Assembly: GCF_028993615.1 (NCBI RefSeq)
Contig: NZ_CP118632.1
Location: 1,116,001-1,180,000 of the forward strand
Direction of reading: 5' to 3'
Length of the DNA stretch: 64,000 bases
Origin: Herbaspirillum sp. WKF16
GTDB taxonomy: Bacteria > Pseudomonadota > Gammaproteobacteria > Burkholderiales > Burkholderiaceae_D
This document shows positions 1-7,640 of this stretch, piece after piece (position 1 is the stretch's first letter; each line of letters opens with the position of its first letter). The translations under genes were made by a program, and so were the position numbers. The notes under the pieces are model-generated. The model saw nothing but the letters and a program-made list of their open reading frames with translations, searched no databases and was not told where the DNA came from.

Positions 1-29
1 AAGCCGATAGCCAGTTCGTCCTTCAATGA
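1..29 (+). CDS. 3' end of an upstream gene, possibly nasS (partial)
   Basis: An open frame runs in from the window edge and ends in TGA at 27-29, which overlaps the nasT start codon as ATGA. Only eight codons are visible. In many proteobacteria nasT follows nasS, which encodes the nitrate-binding partner that holds NasT inactive, and the 4-base overlap is typical of translational coupling. The identity is inference from gene order alone. Confidence 0.35.
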
Positions 30-685
30 AGCCAGATAGCTCATCGACGCCGCCCAGCGGCCGCCCCTTGCGCATCGTCATCGTCAATTCCGTGCCGCAC
101 CTGGAAGAAGACCATGACGAGGCCGCGCATGCGCAGGCCGAACAGCGCGCCGAGGCGCTGCGCACCGGGCTGATGGACGCCGGCTACAACATCGTCGCCG
201 CGCTGCCGGCCGATCTCTCGCTGCCGGACCGCATCGCCAGCCTGCAGCCGGACATGATCATCATCGAAGCCGAGTCCGACGCCCGCGACGTGCTGGAGCA
301 CATCGTCATCGCTACCCGCGATGAACGCCGCCCCATCGTCATGTTTACCGAGGACGACGACACCGGCAGCATGGACGCCGCCATGGCCGCGGGTGTGACC
401 GCCTACATCGTGGCCGGCCTGCATTCGGAGCGCATCAAGCCGGTGCTGGACGTGGCGCTGGCGCGTTTCCGCCAGGAACAGAAACTGCTGGCCGAGCTCT
501 CCGATACCCGCAACAAGCTGGCCGAGCGCAAGCTGGTCGAGCGCGCCAAGGGCGTGCTGATGGCGCGCAAGGGCTTGTCCGAGGAGCAGGCCTACCAGAA
601 GCTGCGCAGCATGGCCATGAACCGCAACCTCAAGCTCTCGGAAGTGGCCCAGCGCCTGCTGGACGCCGAGGATCTGCTGGGTTGA
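26..685 (+). CDS. nasT: NasT-like ANTAR-domain antitermination regulator
   Basis: This 219-residue cytoplasmic regulator has a receiver-like N-terminal domain (about residues 14-140, beginning LRIVIVNS) and a C-terminal ANTAR RNA-binding domain (about 160-215, with KLVERAKGVLMARKGLSEE and the three-helix pattern ending in SEVAQRLLD). ANTAR proteins bind paired hexaloop hairpins in leader RNAs and prevent terminator formation; NasT does this for nitrate assimilation operons. The start overlaps an upstream stop codon, so it is probably coupled to a preceding gene such as nasS. A leader with an ANTAR-type hairpin and a terminator lies about 240 bases downstream, before the nitrate transporter, and is the obvious target. 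The family call is strong; the link to that leader is inference from position and RNA features. Confidence 0.88.
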   Translation: MKPDSSSTPPSGRPLRIVIVNSVPHLEEDHDEAAHAQAEQRAEALRTGLMDAGYNIVAALPADLSLPDRIASLQPDMIIIEAESDARDVLEHIVIATRDERRPIVMFTEDDDTGSMDAAMAAGVTAYIVAGLHSERIKPVLDVALARFRQEQKLLAELSDTRNKLAERKLVERAKGVLMARKGLSEEQAYQKLRSMAMNRNLKLSEVAQRLLDAEDLLG

Positions 686-750
686 ACAGCCCGGCCCGGC
701 CTTGCCGGCCGCTCCCTTCCATTCTTTTCGTTCCGCCAACTTGGTGCAAA

Positions 751-784
751 GCACAAAACGGGTGCGGCCCCGCGCCCGTTTTGA
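751..784. promoter_or_regulatory. Candidate NtrC enhancer site overlapping a nasT terminator-like hairpin
   Basis: GCAC at 751-754 and GTGC at 762-765 are separated by 7 bases, matching the NtrC dyad pattern (GCAC-N7-GTGC). The site lies about 130 bp upstream of a sigma54 promoter, a normal enhancer distance. The same stretch can fold as an AAAACGGG / CCCGTTTT hairpin (about 755-783) that may terminate nasT transcription. Both readings are possible and are not exclusive. Confidence 0.5.
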
Positions 785-890
785 TCGCGCTGCAGCCGCG
801 CCTGGCAGGCCCGCTGCGGCCCTGCCAGGCGCTCGCCGACGTGCCTTCTTCATAGGCAAAGCGAGGCCCGCGCGTATCTTTTTGCGACGC

Positions 891-907
891 TTGGCACAGT
901 CTTTGCT
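891..907 (+). promoter_or_regulatory. Sigma54 (RpoN) promoter of the nitrate transporter operon
   Basis: TTGGCACAGTCTTTGCT matches the -24/-12 consensus TGGCAC-N5-TTGC, with GG at 893-894 and GC at 905-906 separated by exactly 10 bases. Transcription would start near 917-918, just before the first leader hairpin. With the NtrC-like dyad upstream this implies activation under nitrogen limitation. The match is direct; use in vivo is inferred. Confidence 0.75.
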
Positions 908-917
908 GATTCCCCCT

Positions 918-1023
918 GCATAGCGCAACGAGTGCGCACCAGACGCGGCCAACGGCGGTCGCGTCGACCAAGACAAAGGCGTCTTCCGGCATGGAGCGAT
1001 CCATGCCGGATACGCCTTTTTTG
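918..1023 (+). promoter_or_regulatory. ANTAR-type antitermination leader with intrinsic terminator
   Basis: Three RNA elements lie in order. A short hairpin at 923-937 has GCGC arms around an AACGAG(T) loop. A 9-bp hairpin with arms 942-950 and 957-965 (one G-U pair) has the hexaloop AACGGC at 951-956. A strong intrinsic terminator follows, with an 11-bp stem 985-995/1000-1010, a GCGA tetraloop, an outer GGCGT/ACGCC pairing and T-rich sequence from 1017. ANTAR target loops carry A at position 1 and G at position 4; the second loop fits exactly. The first fits in loop sequence, but its stem needs a bulged T or a 7-base loop. NasT binding would be expected to prevent termination and allow nrtA expression. 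Confidence 0.72.
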
Positions 1024-1072
1024 TTTTGCAGCTATGGGTCGGTTCAGATCAATTCGCAACGGGGAAAATGCT

Positions 1073-2359
1073 ATGGACTTCAAAGGGCAGGCGGACAAGG
1101 CGGCAGACGTGGCAAGTGGGGCCGAGCCGGTGAACGGCACGCGCCGCAAGATCATTCAGACCGCGGGCATCGCGGCGGGAGCGAGCATGATGGGATTAGC
1201 CACCGGTGGCGCATGGGCGGCCGGTTCCGACAAACCGGAGAAGGAAGAGGTCAAGATCGGCTTCATCCCGCTGACCGACTGCGCATCGGTGGTGATGGCC
1301 TCGGTGCTGGGTTTCGACAAGAAATACGGCATCAAGATCGTGCCCAGCAAGGAGGCCTCCTGGGCCGGCGTGCGCGACAAGCTGACCAACGGCGAACTGG
1401 ACGCCGCCCACGTGCTGTACGGCCTGATCTACGGCGTGCAGCTGGGCATCGGCGGGCAGAAGAAGGACATGGCGGTGCTGATGGGCCTGAACCACAACGG
1501 CCAGGCCATCACCCTGTCCAAGAAGCTGGCCGACAAGGGCGCCGTGGACGGCGCCTCGCTGGCCAGGCTGATGCAGACCGACAAGCGCGAATACACCTTT
1601 GCCCAGACCTTCCCCACCGGCACCCACGCCATGTGGCTGTACTACTGGCTGGCCGCCAACGGCATCAACCCGATGAAGGACGCCAAGGTGATCACCGTGC
1701 CGCCGCCGCAGATGGTGGCCAACATGCGGGTCGGCAACATGGACGGCTTCTGCGTGGGCGAGCCCTGGGGCCACCGCGCCATCGTCGACGGCGTGGGCAT
1801 CACCGCCACCACCACCCAGGACATCTGGAAGGATCACCCGGAGAAGGTGCTGGGCTCCTCGCTGGAGTTCGTCAAGAAATACCCCAACACCTGCCGCGCG
1901 ATGATGGCCGCCATCCTCGACGCCAGCAAGTGGATCGACGCCTCGCTGGCCAACAAGAACAAGATGGCCGAGGTGATCGCCGACAAGTCCTACGTCAACA
2001 CCAGCAAGGACGTGATCGACCAGCGCATCATGGGCCGCTACCAGAACGGCTTGGGCAAGACCTGGGACGACCCCAACTACATGAAGTTCTACGAGGACGG
2101 CCAGGTCAACTTCCCGTTCCTCTCCGACGGCATGTGGTTCATGACGCAGCACCGCCGCTGGGGCCTGTTGAAGAGCGACCCGGACTACCTGGCCGTGGCC
2201 AGGTCGGTCAACCAGATCGACCTGTACAAGGACGCTGCGGCGATGACCAAGACGCCGCTGCCCAAGGACGTCATGCGCAGCTCCAAGTTCATGGACGGCG
2301 TCGTGTGGGACGGCAAGAATCCCGCCGCCTACGCGCAGTCCTTCAAGATCAAAGTCTGA
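1073..2359 (+). CDS. nrtA: Nitrate ABC transporter substrate-binding protein (NrtA/CmpA family)
   Basis: A 428-residue periplasmic binding protein. The start at 1073 follows GGGGAAAATGCT and gives an N-terminus with a twin-arginine-type signal (TRRKIIQTAGIAAGASM, around residues 24-40), consistent with Tat-dependent export. The mature part begins near VKIGFIPLTDCASVVMAS, typical of NrtA/CmpA/NasF nitrate or nitrite binders. It is first in the operon with the permease and ATPase, spaced by 14 and 13 bases, and lies behind the sigma54/ANTAR leader. Nitrate is the most likely ligand from context; bicarbonate or cyanate relatives cannot be excluded from sequence alone. Confidence 0.87.
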   Translation: MDFKGQADKAADVASGAEPVNGTRRKIIQTAGIAAGASMMGLATGGAWAAGSDKPEKEEVKIGFIPLTDCASVVMASVLGFDKKYGIKIVPSKEASWAGVRDKLTNGELDAAHVLYGLIYGVQLGIGGQKKDMAVLMGLNHNGQAITLSKKLADKGAVDGASLARLMQTDKREYTFAQTFPTGTHAMWLYYWLAANGINPMKDAKVITVPPPQMVANMRVGNMDGFCVGEPWGHRAIVDGVGITATTTQDIWKDHPEKVLGSSLEFVKKYPNTCRAMMAAILDASKWIDASLANKNKMAEVIADKSYVNTSKDVIDQRIMGRYQNGLGKTWDDPNYMKFYEDGQVNFPFLSDGMWFMTQHRRWGLLKSDPDYLAVARSVNQIDLYKDAAAMTKTPLPKDVMRSSKFMDGVVWDGKNPAAYAQSFKIKV

Positions 2360-2373
2360 GGAAGGGGAAACCG

Positions 2374-3285
2374 ATGAGCGCAGCCGTGGAGAGCATCATG
2401 AGCGATAACGCCAAGCCGGCCGGCGCCGCCGCGCGCGCGCCGGCGGCCAACGAGGCGCAGGCCGCGCCGGCAGCCGCGACGATGCGCAAGGCGAGGAGCA
2501 AGCCGCTGGGCGGCAACGCCTTCATGCGCATCGTGCCGCCGCTGTTGGGCATGGCGGTGCTGGTGCTGGTATGGCAGATCATCGCCATCAAGAACAGCAG
2601 CTTCCCTACGCCGCTGGTGACGCTGAAGGAGGCGATGAGCATGTTCGCCGATCCCTTCTACCGCAACAGCCCCAACGACCAGGGTATAGGCTGGAACATC
2701 CTGGCCTCGCTGCAGCGCGTGGGCGTGGGCTTCGGCCTGGCGGCGCTGGTGGGCATCCCGCTGGGATTTGCCATCGGCCGGGTGGAATTCCTCTCGCGCA
2801 TGTTCAGCCCCATCATCAGCCTGTTGCGCCCGGTCTCGCCGCTGGCCTGGTTGCCGATCGGCCTCCTGGTGTTCAAGTCGGCCAACCCGGCGGCGATCTG
2901 GTCGATCTTCATCTGCTCGATCTGGCCGATGATCATCAACACCGCCGTGGGCGTGCAGCGCGTGCCGCAGGACTACATGAACGTGGCGCGCGTGCTGAAC
3001 CTGTCGGAATGGAAGATCCTGACCAAGATCCTGTTTCCCTCGGTGCTGCCCTACATGCTGACCGGCGTGCGGCTGTCCATCGGTACCGCCTGGCTGGTGA
3101 TCGTGGCGGCCGAAATGCTGACCGGCGGCGTGGGCATCGGCTTCTGGGTATGGGACGAGTGGAACAACCTGAACGTGCCGCACATCATCATCGCCATCGT
3201 CGTCATCGGGGTGGTGGGGCTGATCCTGGAACAGGCGCTGGTGGCCCTGGCCAAGGCCTTCACGTACGAGCAAGTGAACAACTGA
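2374..3285 (+). CDS. nrtB: Nitrate ABC transporter permease
   Basis: A 303-residue inner-membrane permease of the NrtB/SsuC/TauC type. The first ~45 residues are Ala/Pro-rich and probably cytoplasmic. Membrane segments then start around RIVPPLLGMAVLVLVWQII, with the cytoplasmic EAA-like coupling loop near NVARVLNLSEWKILTKILFP. The start at 2374 is preceded by GGAAGGGGAAACC, a good ribosome site. It forms the channel between NrtA and the ATPase encoded directly downstream. Confidence 0.87.
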   Translation: MSAAVESIMSDNAKPAGAAARAPAANEAQAAPAAATMRKARSKPLGGNAFMRIVPPLLGMAVLVLVWQIIAIKNSSFPTPLVTLKEAMSMFADPFYRNSPNDQGIGWNILASLQRVGVGFGLAALVGIPLGFAIGRVEFLSRMFSPIISLLRPVSPLAWLPIGLLVFKSANPAAIWSIFICSIWPMIINTAVGVQRVPQDYMNVARVLNLSEWKILTKILFPSVLPYMLTGVRLSIGTAWLVIVAAEMLTGGVGIGFWVWDEWNNLNVPHIIIAIVVIGVVGLILEQALVALAKAFTYEQVNN

Positions 3286-3298
3286 GCGCGGGGACATC

Positions 3299-4111
3299 AT
3301 GGAAAACATCAACGGCAAGTTCATCGACATCCACGGTGTGGAGATGGTGTTCAACACCAGGAAGGGCAGCTTCCACGCGCTGCGCGAGATCGACCTGACG
3401 GTGGCCAAGGGCGAGTTCGTCTCGCTGATCGGCCACTCCGGCTGCGGCAAGTCGACCCTGCTGAACCTGATCGCGGGGCTGACGCGGCCCAGCGCCGGCG
3501 TGCTCCTGTGCGCCAATCGCGAGATCGGCGGGCCCTCGCCGGAACGCGCGGTGGTGTTCCAGAACCATTCGCTGCTGCCCTGGCTGACCTGCTACGAGAA
3601 CATCTACCTGGGCGTGGAACGCGTGTTCGGCGCCAGCGAGGACCGCACCCGGCTGCGCGACCGCACGCGCGCCGCGCTGGCGCTGGTGGGCTTGTCGGCG
3701 GCGGAGAACAAGCGCCCCAACGAGATCTCCGGCGGCATGAAGCAGCGCGTGGGTATCGCCCGCGCGCTGGCGATGGAACCCAAGGTCTTGCTGATGGATG
3801 AGCCCTTCGGCGCGCTCGATGCGCTGACCCGCGCCCACCTGCAGGACGAGCTGCTCAAGATCGTGGCCAAGACCGAATCGACGGTGGTGATGGTGACCCA
3901 CGACGTCGACGAGGCGGTGCTGCTGTCGGACCGCATCGTGATGATGACCAACGGCCCGGCCGCGACCATCGGCGAGATCCTCGAGGTGAAGCTGGCGCGC
4001 CCGCGCGACCGCGTCGCGTTGGCGCAGGACGCGCAGTACTCGGCCTATCGCACCGAGGTGCTGGAGTTCCTGTACCGCAAGCAGGCGCATCCGGCGCGCG
4101 AGGCTGCTTGA
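3299..4111 (+). CDS. nrtD: Nitrate ABC transporter ATP-binding protein (NrtD type)
   Basis: A 270-residue ATPase that powers nitrate uptake. Walker A is GHSGCGKST, the signature is ISGGMKQRVGIARAL, Walker B is VLLMDEPFGALD, and the switch histidine lies in VMVTHDVDEAV. It has no C-terminal substrate-binding extension, so it resembles NrtD rather than the fused NrtC. It follows the permease gene by 13 bases and precedes the P-box protein by 50 bases. Confidence 0.87.
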   Translation: MENINGKFIDIHGVEMVFNTRKGSFHALREIDLTVAKGEFVSLIGHSGCGKSTLLNLIAGLTRPSAGVLLCANREIGGPSPERAVVFQNHSLLPWLTCYENIYLGVERVFGASEDRTRLRDRTRAALALVGLSAAENKRPNEISGGMKQRVGIARALAMEPKVLLMDEPFGALDALTRAHLQDELLKIVAKTESTVVMVTHDVDEAVLLSDRIVMMTNGPAATIGEILEVKLARPRDRVALAQDAQYSAYRTEVLEFLYRKQAHPAREAA

Positions 4112-4161
4112 GCCATCGCGCCGCGCAGAACCATCAGCCAGCATCGCCAGGAGGACAATCC

Positions 4162-4920
4162 ATGAGCAACGCCGTCGCCGTGCAGGAAACGCGGCAGCTG
4201 CATCCCCATCCGGCCGCCGTCAACGATGCCCGCGCCGCCTCGTCGGCCACCGCCGATACGACCGTCGACCAGACCGGCGAGCAGGACATCGTACCGCTCT
4301 CGGGCGAGGTGTTCGGCGCGCTGATCAACCTCTCGGGCCGGCGCCGCTTCACCTCGCAGCGCCTGGTGCTGTATGCGGTGCTGGGGTCGCAGGGGCACCC
4401 GGGCGCGACTGCCGTCGCGCGCGAGGCGCTGGCGCTGTTTCGCGGCGCCCACACGTCCTTGCTCAAGCGTTCCGGTGAGCTGCCCGGGGTGTTCTGCCCC
4501 GAGCTGGAAGAGATCTACTTCGGCGCCCCCGGCGGCGACGCGCGCATCACCGGCTTCGCCGAGCTGGCCGGGCGCGCGCTCAATGCCATCGACGACAAGC
4601 TCAAGTCGGCGCCGGAGCTGCTGGCGCAGCTGGTGAAGGAGACCACGCCGCTGTTGGCGGTGCTCAACCAGATCACCGGCGTCTACGAGGAGCAGTCGAA
4701 GAAGCATGCGCGCCTGATGCGCAACCAGCTGCGCGGCATCATGACCGACATCGAGACCATCGCCCGCGAGGCCAAGATGGTGGCCTTCAACGCCCGCATC
4801 GTGGCGGCCCGTTCGGGCCAGGCCGGCAAGGAGTTCTCGGTAGTGGCCGGGGTGCTCTCCAGCATCACCGGCGAGATCGACGAGCTGGTAAAAGCGGCCC
4901 TGAGCGGCGCGGCAGCCTGA
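4162..4920 (+). CDS. Soluble PilJ/NarX-like P-box protein with degenerate chemoreceptor tip
   Basis: A 252-residue protein with no signal peptide or membrane segment. The start at 4162 has an ideal AGGAGG site. Residues ~1-45 look disordered. Residues ~48-90 contain INLSGRRRFTSQRLV, which matches the P-box helix of PilJ-type N-terminal domains and of the nitrate sensors NarX/NarQ (INxAGxxRMxSxR). A helical middle follows. Residues ~200-245 (IAREAKMVAFNARIVAARSG) resemble the hairpin tip of methyl-accepting chemotaxis proteins, but with the usual QTN and E-A-A-R positions changed. Being last in the nitrate transport operon suggests cytoplasmic nitrate or nitrite sensing. Its output (chemotaxis, NasT, or other) is unknown. 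Confidence 0.75.
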   Translation: MSNAVAVQETRQLHPHPAAVNDARAASSATADTTVDQTGEQDIVPLSGEVFGALINLSGRRRFTSQRLVLYAVLGSQGHPGATAVAREALALFRGAHTSLLKRSGELPGVFCPELEEIYFGAPGGDARITGFAELAGRALNAIDDKLKSAPELLAQLVKETTPLLAVLNQITGVYEEQSKKHARLMRNQLRGIMTDIETIAREAKMVAFNARIVAARSGQAGKEFSVVAGVLSSITGEIDELVKAALSGAAA

Positions 4921-4929
4921 GCCTGCCGC

Positions 4930-4975
4930 CCAGAAAAAACGCCGCCGGGCGCAGGCCGGGCGGCGTTTTTTTTAC
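4930..4975. terminator. Bidirectional terminator between the nitrate operon and the DUF423 gene
   Basis: The sequence AAAAAACGCCGCC, a short loop, then GGGCGGCGTTTTTTTT forms a GC-rich stem with A and T tracts on either side. It can therefore end transcription from both convergent sides. Confidence 0.85.
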
Positions 4976-4988
4976 AGCTCGCGCGCGC

Positions 4989-5366
4989 TCAGTTCGCACC
5001 CTTGTACGCCGCCCACGCCACCAGCAGCCAGGCCGCCAGGAAGGCCACGCCGCCGATCGGCGTGATCGCGCCCAGGATGCGGGTGCCGGTCAGCGCCAGC
5101 AGGTACAGGCTGCCGCTGAAGACGACGATGCCGGCCAGCATCAGGTTACCGGCCCAGTTGAGGGCGGCGCCGCCGAACTTGGGAGCGAGCAGGGCCACGG
5201 CGATCATGCCCAGCGCGTGCATGACCTGGTAGGTGACGGCGGTATGCCAGATGGCCAGCATCTCGTCGGAGATGATCTTCTTCAAGCCATGCGCGCCGAA
5301 AGCGCCGCAGCACACGGCGATGAACATGTTGAGGGCGCCGGCGATGACCAGGCTGCGTGCGTTCAT
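4989..5366 (-). CDS. DUF423 family inner-membrane protein
   Basis: A 125-residue hydrophobic protein with about four membrane helices. The N-terminal pattern, with CCGAFGAHGLKK shortly after a first hydrophobic stretch, and the later HALGMIAVALL and GIVVFSGSLYLLAL segments are characteristic of DUF423 (YgdD-like) proteins. The biochemical role is not known. It is convergent with the nitrate operon across a shared terminator. Confidence 0.85.
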   Translation of the reverse strand: MNARSLVIAGALNMFIAVCCGAFGAHGLKKIISDEMLAIWHTAVTYQVMHALGMIAVALLAPKFGGAALNWAGNLMLAGIVVFSGSLYLLALTGTRILGAITPIGGVAFLAAWLLVAWAAYKGAN

Positions 5367-5432
5367 GAAACTATCCTTCTGTGTCGTTGCCCTGCTCCGG
5401 CAGGGCGGTTGGTCGGGGACGCTGGCGGCGGC

Positions 5433-5963
5433 TTAGTCCAGGGGATCGAATTGTTCGGTCGGCAGCGCTTCGTAGGCGTCGGCCTTGATCGACGCATCGT
5501 TGCTGCAGCCGCGCGTGCTCGGCTTGGCGCCCTTGGGGCCTCGCACCACGATGCCGGCGGAGAACTGCGGATCGTTGGTCGGCCCCTTGAAGTTGGTGCG
5601 CACGGTGCGGTCGAACAGGATGTAGTCGTAGCCGCCGTTGGAGAAGCGGATGTGGGCCTCGCCGCCGCCGGAGTACATGGTGGAGCTGAACAGGAATTTC
5701 CCGGCCGCCGGCTGCGGCGTGTCGGGATATTGCAGCTCGGTCTTGCCGGGCGCGCCGAAACGGTATTGCAGCGTGCCGCCCTTGGCCGAGAAATCGGCCG
5801 AGGCGCACAGCGAGGCGGTCTTTTTGGCCCTGGTCGCGCAGGAGAATATTTCCTTCTCGCCGGGCAGGCACATGGTCGGCACGGGCGGCGCGGCATGGGC
5901 GGCATGGGCCTGGAGCAAGGCGACGAGGGCAAGCAAGGCGGCGCGGGGCAGGGCGGTTTTCAT
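5433..5963 (-). CDS. Hypothetical exported protein
   Basis: A 176-residue protein with a clear Sec signal peptide (MKTALPRAALLALVALLQAH, cleavage after AHAAHA). The ATG at 5963 was chosen because it opens this signal peptide; a longer frame would need a TTG start overlapping the preceding gene. The mature part starts with two nearby cysteines (CLPGEKEIFSC) and ends in an acidic tail. Similar small exported proteins of unknown function occur in Burkholderiales; I cannot assign a role. Confidence 0.7.
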   Translation of the reverse strand: MKTALPRAALLALVALLQAHAAHAAPPVPTMCLPGEKEIFSCATRAKKTASLCASADFSAKGGTLQYRFGAPGKTELQYPDTPQPAAGKFLFSSTMYSGGGEAHIRFSNGGYDYILFDRTVRTNFKGPTNDPQFSAGIVVRGPKGAKPSTRGCSNDASIKADAYEALPTEQFDPLD

Positions 5964-5991
5964 GACGGGATCGGTGCGCGGTATCGGAGGA

Positions 5992-6453
5992 TCAGTAGCC
6001 AATGCGCTGGCCCCCGCCCAGCCGGTATTCGTGGCTGAGCACGAATTGCGAGGTCGCGATCAGGCCCGACAGGCCCAGGATCAGCTGCGTGAGCGTGTCG
6101 AAGGGCAGCACCCAATAGCTGCCGGCAGGCGGCGGCACGCCGGTGGCCGCGTTCACCACCGGATTGACCCAGGAAGCCTCCTCGGTCACGTCCAGCAGGA
6201 TCTGTCCTTCGGCGGTGGTATGCAGGTAGATTTCCCCGCCCAGCTCCAGCGCGAAGCAGATGCCCTGGCCGGCGTTCACCGCGTTGAGCTTGTGGCGCCA
6301 GACCACGGCCTGCAGCTCGCGGTTGTAGGTCTCGATCCAGGTCTCGACCTCATGCACGTTCTGCAGCACGATCCATGGACGCGGCGCGGGGATGGTGTCC
6401 GGGCCGGCGACGGCGTCATCGGGGAAGAGGTGCTCGGGTGGCTGGTCGGACAT
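5992..6453 (-). CDS. Hypothetical protein
   Basis: A 153-residue protein of unknown function. The ATG at 6453 was chosen because upstream codons read through non-coding sequence toward the tRNA. The middle (PRPWIVLQNVHEVETWIETY) looks like a soluble mixed alpha/beta fold, and a hydrophobic stretch near residues 120-137 (TLTQLILGLSGLIATSQF) may be a membrane-associated helix. It lies 28 bases ahead of the exported-protein gene on the same strand, so the two may be cotranscribed. No family is recognised. Confidence 0.55.
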   Translation of the reverse strand: MSDQPPEHLFPDDAVAGPDTIPAPRPWIVLQNVHEVETWIETYNRELQAVVWRHKLNAVNAGQGICFALELGGEIYLHTTAEGQILLDVTEEASWVNPVVNAATGVPPPAGSYWVLPFDTLTQLILGLSGLIATSQFVLSHEYRLGGGQRIGY

Positions 6454-6660
6454 GGAGATGAGTTTGCGTGGAAGAACCGGCGTCGGATAGCCGATGCCGG
6501 GATAGAAAAACTGCGAACCAAAAGCGGAAGTATATCGGATAGCCCGGCCCAACCGGAGGGTGCGCGGCGTGTTTGGGGCATCGGGGGAGGAGGGCGGCGC
6601 AGGGCCGGCCGCAGGTGCCGCAGGTGCTCTTCTTGCAGCGGCCTGTGTTTCGCGCGGAAA

Positions 6661-6697
6661 ACAAAAAGGGCCCCAGCGAACTGGGGCCCTTCTTTTT
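6661..6697. terminator. Terminator downstream of tRNA-Lys
   Basis: A perfect 9-bp stem (GGGCCCCAG / CTGGGGCCC, 6668-6676 and 6681-6689) with a CGAA loop is flanked by A5 and T-rich tracts. On the minus strand it follows the tRNA 3' end by about 15 bases. Confidence 0.85.
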
Positions 6698-6710
6698 ACT
6701 GCTGAATTTC

Positions 6711-6786
6711 TGGTAGGCCGTGCGGGACTCGAACCTGCGACCAACGGATTAAAAGTCCGCTGCTCTACCAACTGAGCTAACGACCC
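6711..6786 (-). tRNA. tRNA-Lys (anticodon TTT)
   Basis: Read on the minus strand the gene starts GGGTCGTTAGCTCAG and ends CGGCCTACCA, giving 76 bases with encoded CCA. The D-arm, a TTT anticodon in the loop ACTTTTAATC, a variable loop and the T-arm GGTTCGAGTCC are all present. Confidence 0.96.
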
Positions 6787-6878
6787 GAAAGACCGCCATT
6801 ATAGGCAAACTTCATCGGCACTGTCAAACGCTGCCGTAAAACACTATACAACAACGGCGCCGTCTCCCGCCTGCCCGG

Positions 6879-7640
6879 TCACTTCAGCGAGGACAGGCGT
6901 TCCTTGCCGGTTTGCGCCGCCGGGCTGTTGGGGAACTTGGCGATCAGCTGTTCCAGCGTCTTCTTGGCGGCGGCTTTGTCCTTCAGTTCCGCCTGCGAGC
7001 TGGCGATGTTCAACATCGCGTCGGCCACCTTGGGATTGTCCGGGTAGTTCTTCACGACGTTCTGCTGGGCCGCGATGGCGCCCTTGTAGTCGCGCTGGGC
7101 GTACAGGGAGTTGCCTTGCCAGTATTGCGCCGAGGCGGCGTAACCCGATTGCGGATAACGCTTGATGAAATCGCCGAAGGCATTGCCGGCGCCCTTGTAG
7201 TCGCCGCCCTTGAACTGCGACAGCGCGGCGTCATAGGCCTGCTGCTCGGGGATGCCGACGGCCACCGTCTGGCCGTCGACGTTGACCTGTTGCGGCTCCA
7301 GCTTGCGCAGGCGCGCGTCGAGGTCGACGTAAAAATCTTTTTGCCGCTGCTGGGCGTTGGTGATTTCGTTGGTCAGCACTTCGATCTGGCCGCGCAGGGC
7401 CGCGATCTGCGATTGCAGGTTGTCGCTGCGGTCGGAAAGTGTGAGCACGCTGTTCTTGTCGGCTTTGTTGGCGACATCGCGTTGCAGCGCTTCGATCTTG
7501 GAGCGGATGTCCATGATCGCCTTGCGCGCTTCGTCGTCGTCAAACAGGCCGGCGTGGGCTACGAGCGGTAAATAAGCCGTGGCGGCCAGCAAGGCCGCCA
7601 CGGTTACCGATTTCAGTGTGAAAGCGGTACGCATGGCCAT
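6879..7640 (-). CDS. cpoB: Tol-Pal system protein CpoB (YbgF)
   Basis: A 253-residue periplasmic protein that links peptidoglycan synthesis to Tol-Pal driven outer-membrane constriction. The signal peptide is visible (MRTAFTLKSVTVAALLA...VAHA). An N-terminal coiled coil (about residues 35-110, heptads around KIEALQRDVANKADK) mediates trimerisation in this family. A C-terminal TPR region (about 130-250, GDYKGAGNAFGDFIKRYP, DYKGAIAAQQNVVKNYP) follows. The pal stop and this ATG share one base (TGATG), indicating coupling. An alternative ATG is at 7634. Confidence 0.9.
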   Translation of the reverse strand: MAMRTAFTLKSVTVAALLAATAYLPLVAHAGLFDDDEARKAIMDIRSKIEALQRDVANKADKNSVLTLSDRSDNLQSQIAALRGQIEVLTNEITNAQQRQKDFYVDLDARLRKLEPQQVNVDGQTVAVGIPEQQAYDAALSQFKGGDYKGAGNAFGDFIKRYPQSGYAASAQYWQGNSLYAQRDYKGAIAAQQNVVKNYPDNPKVADAMLNIASSQAELKDKAAAKKTLEQLIAKFPNSPAAQTGKERLSSLK

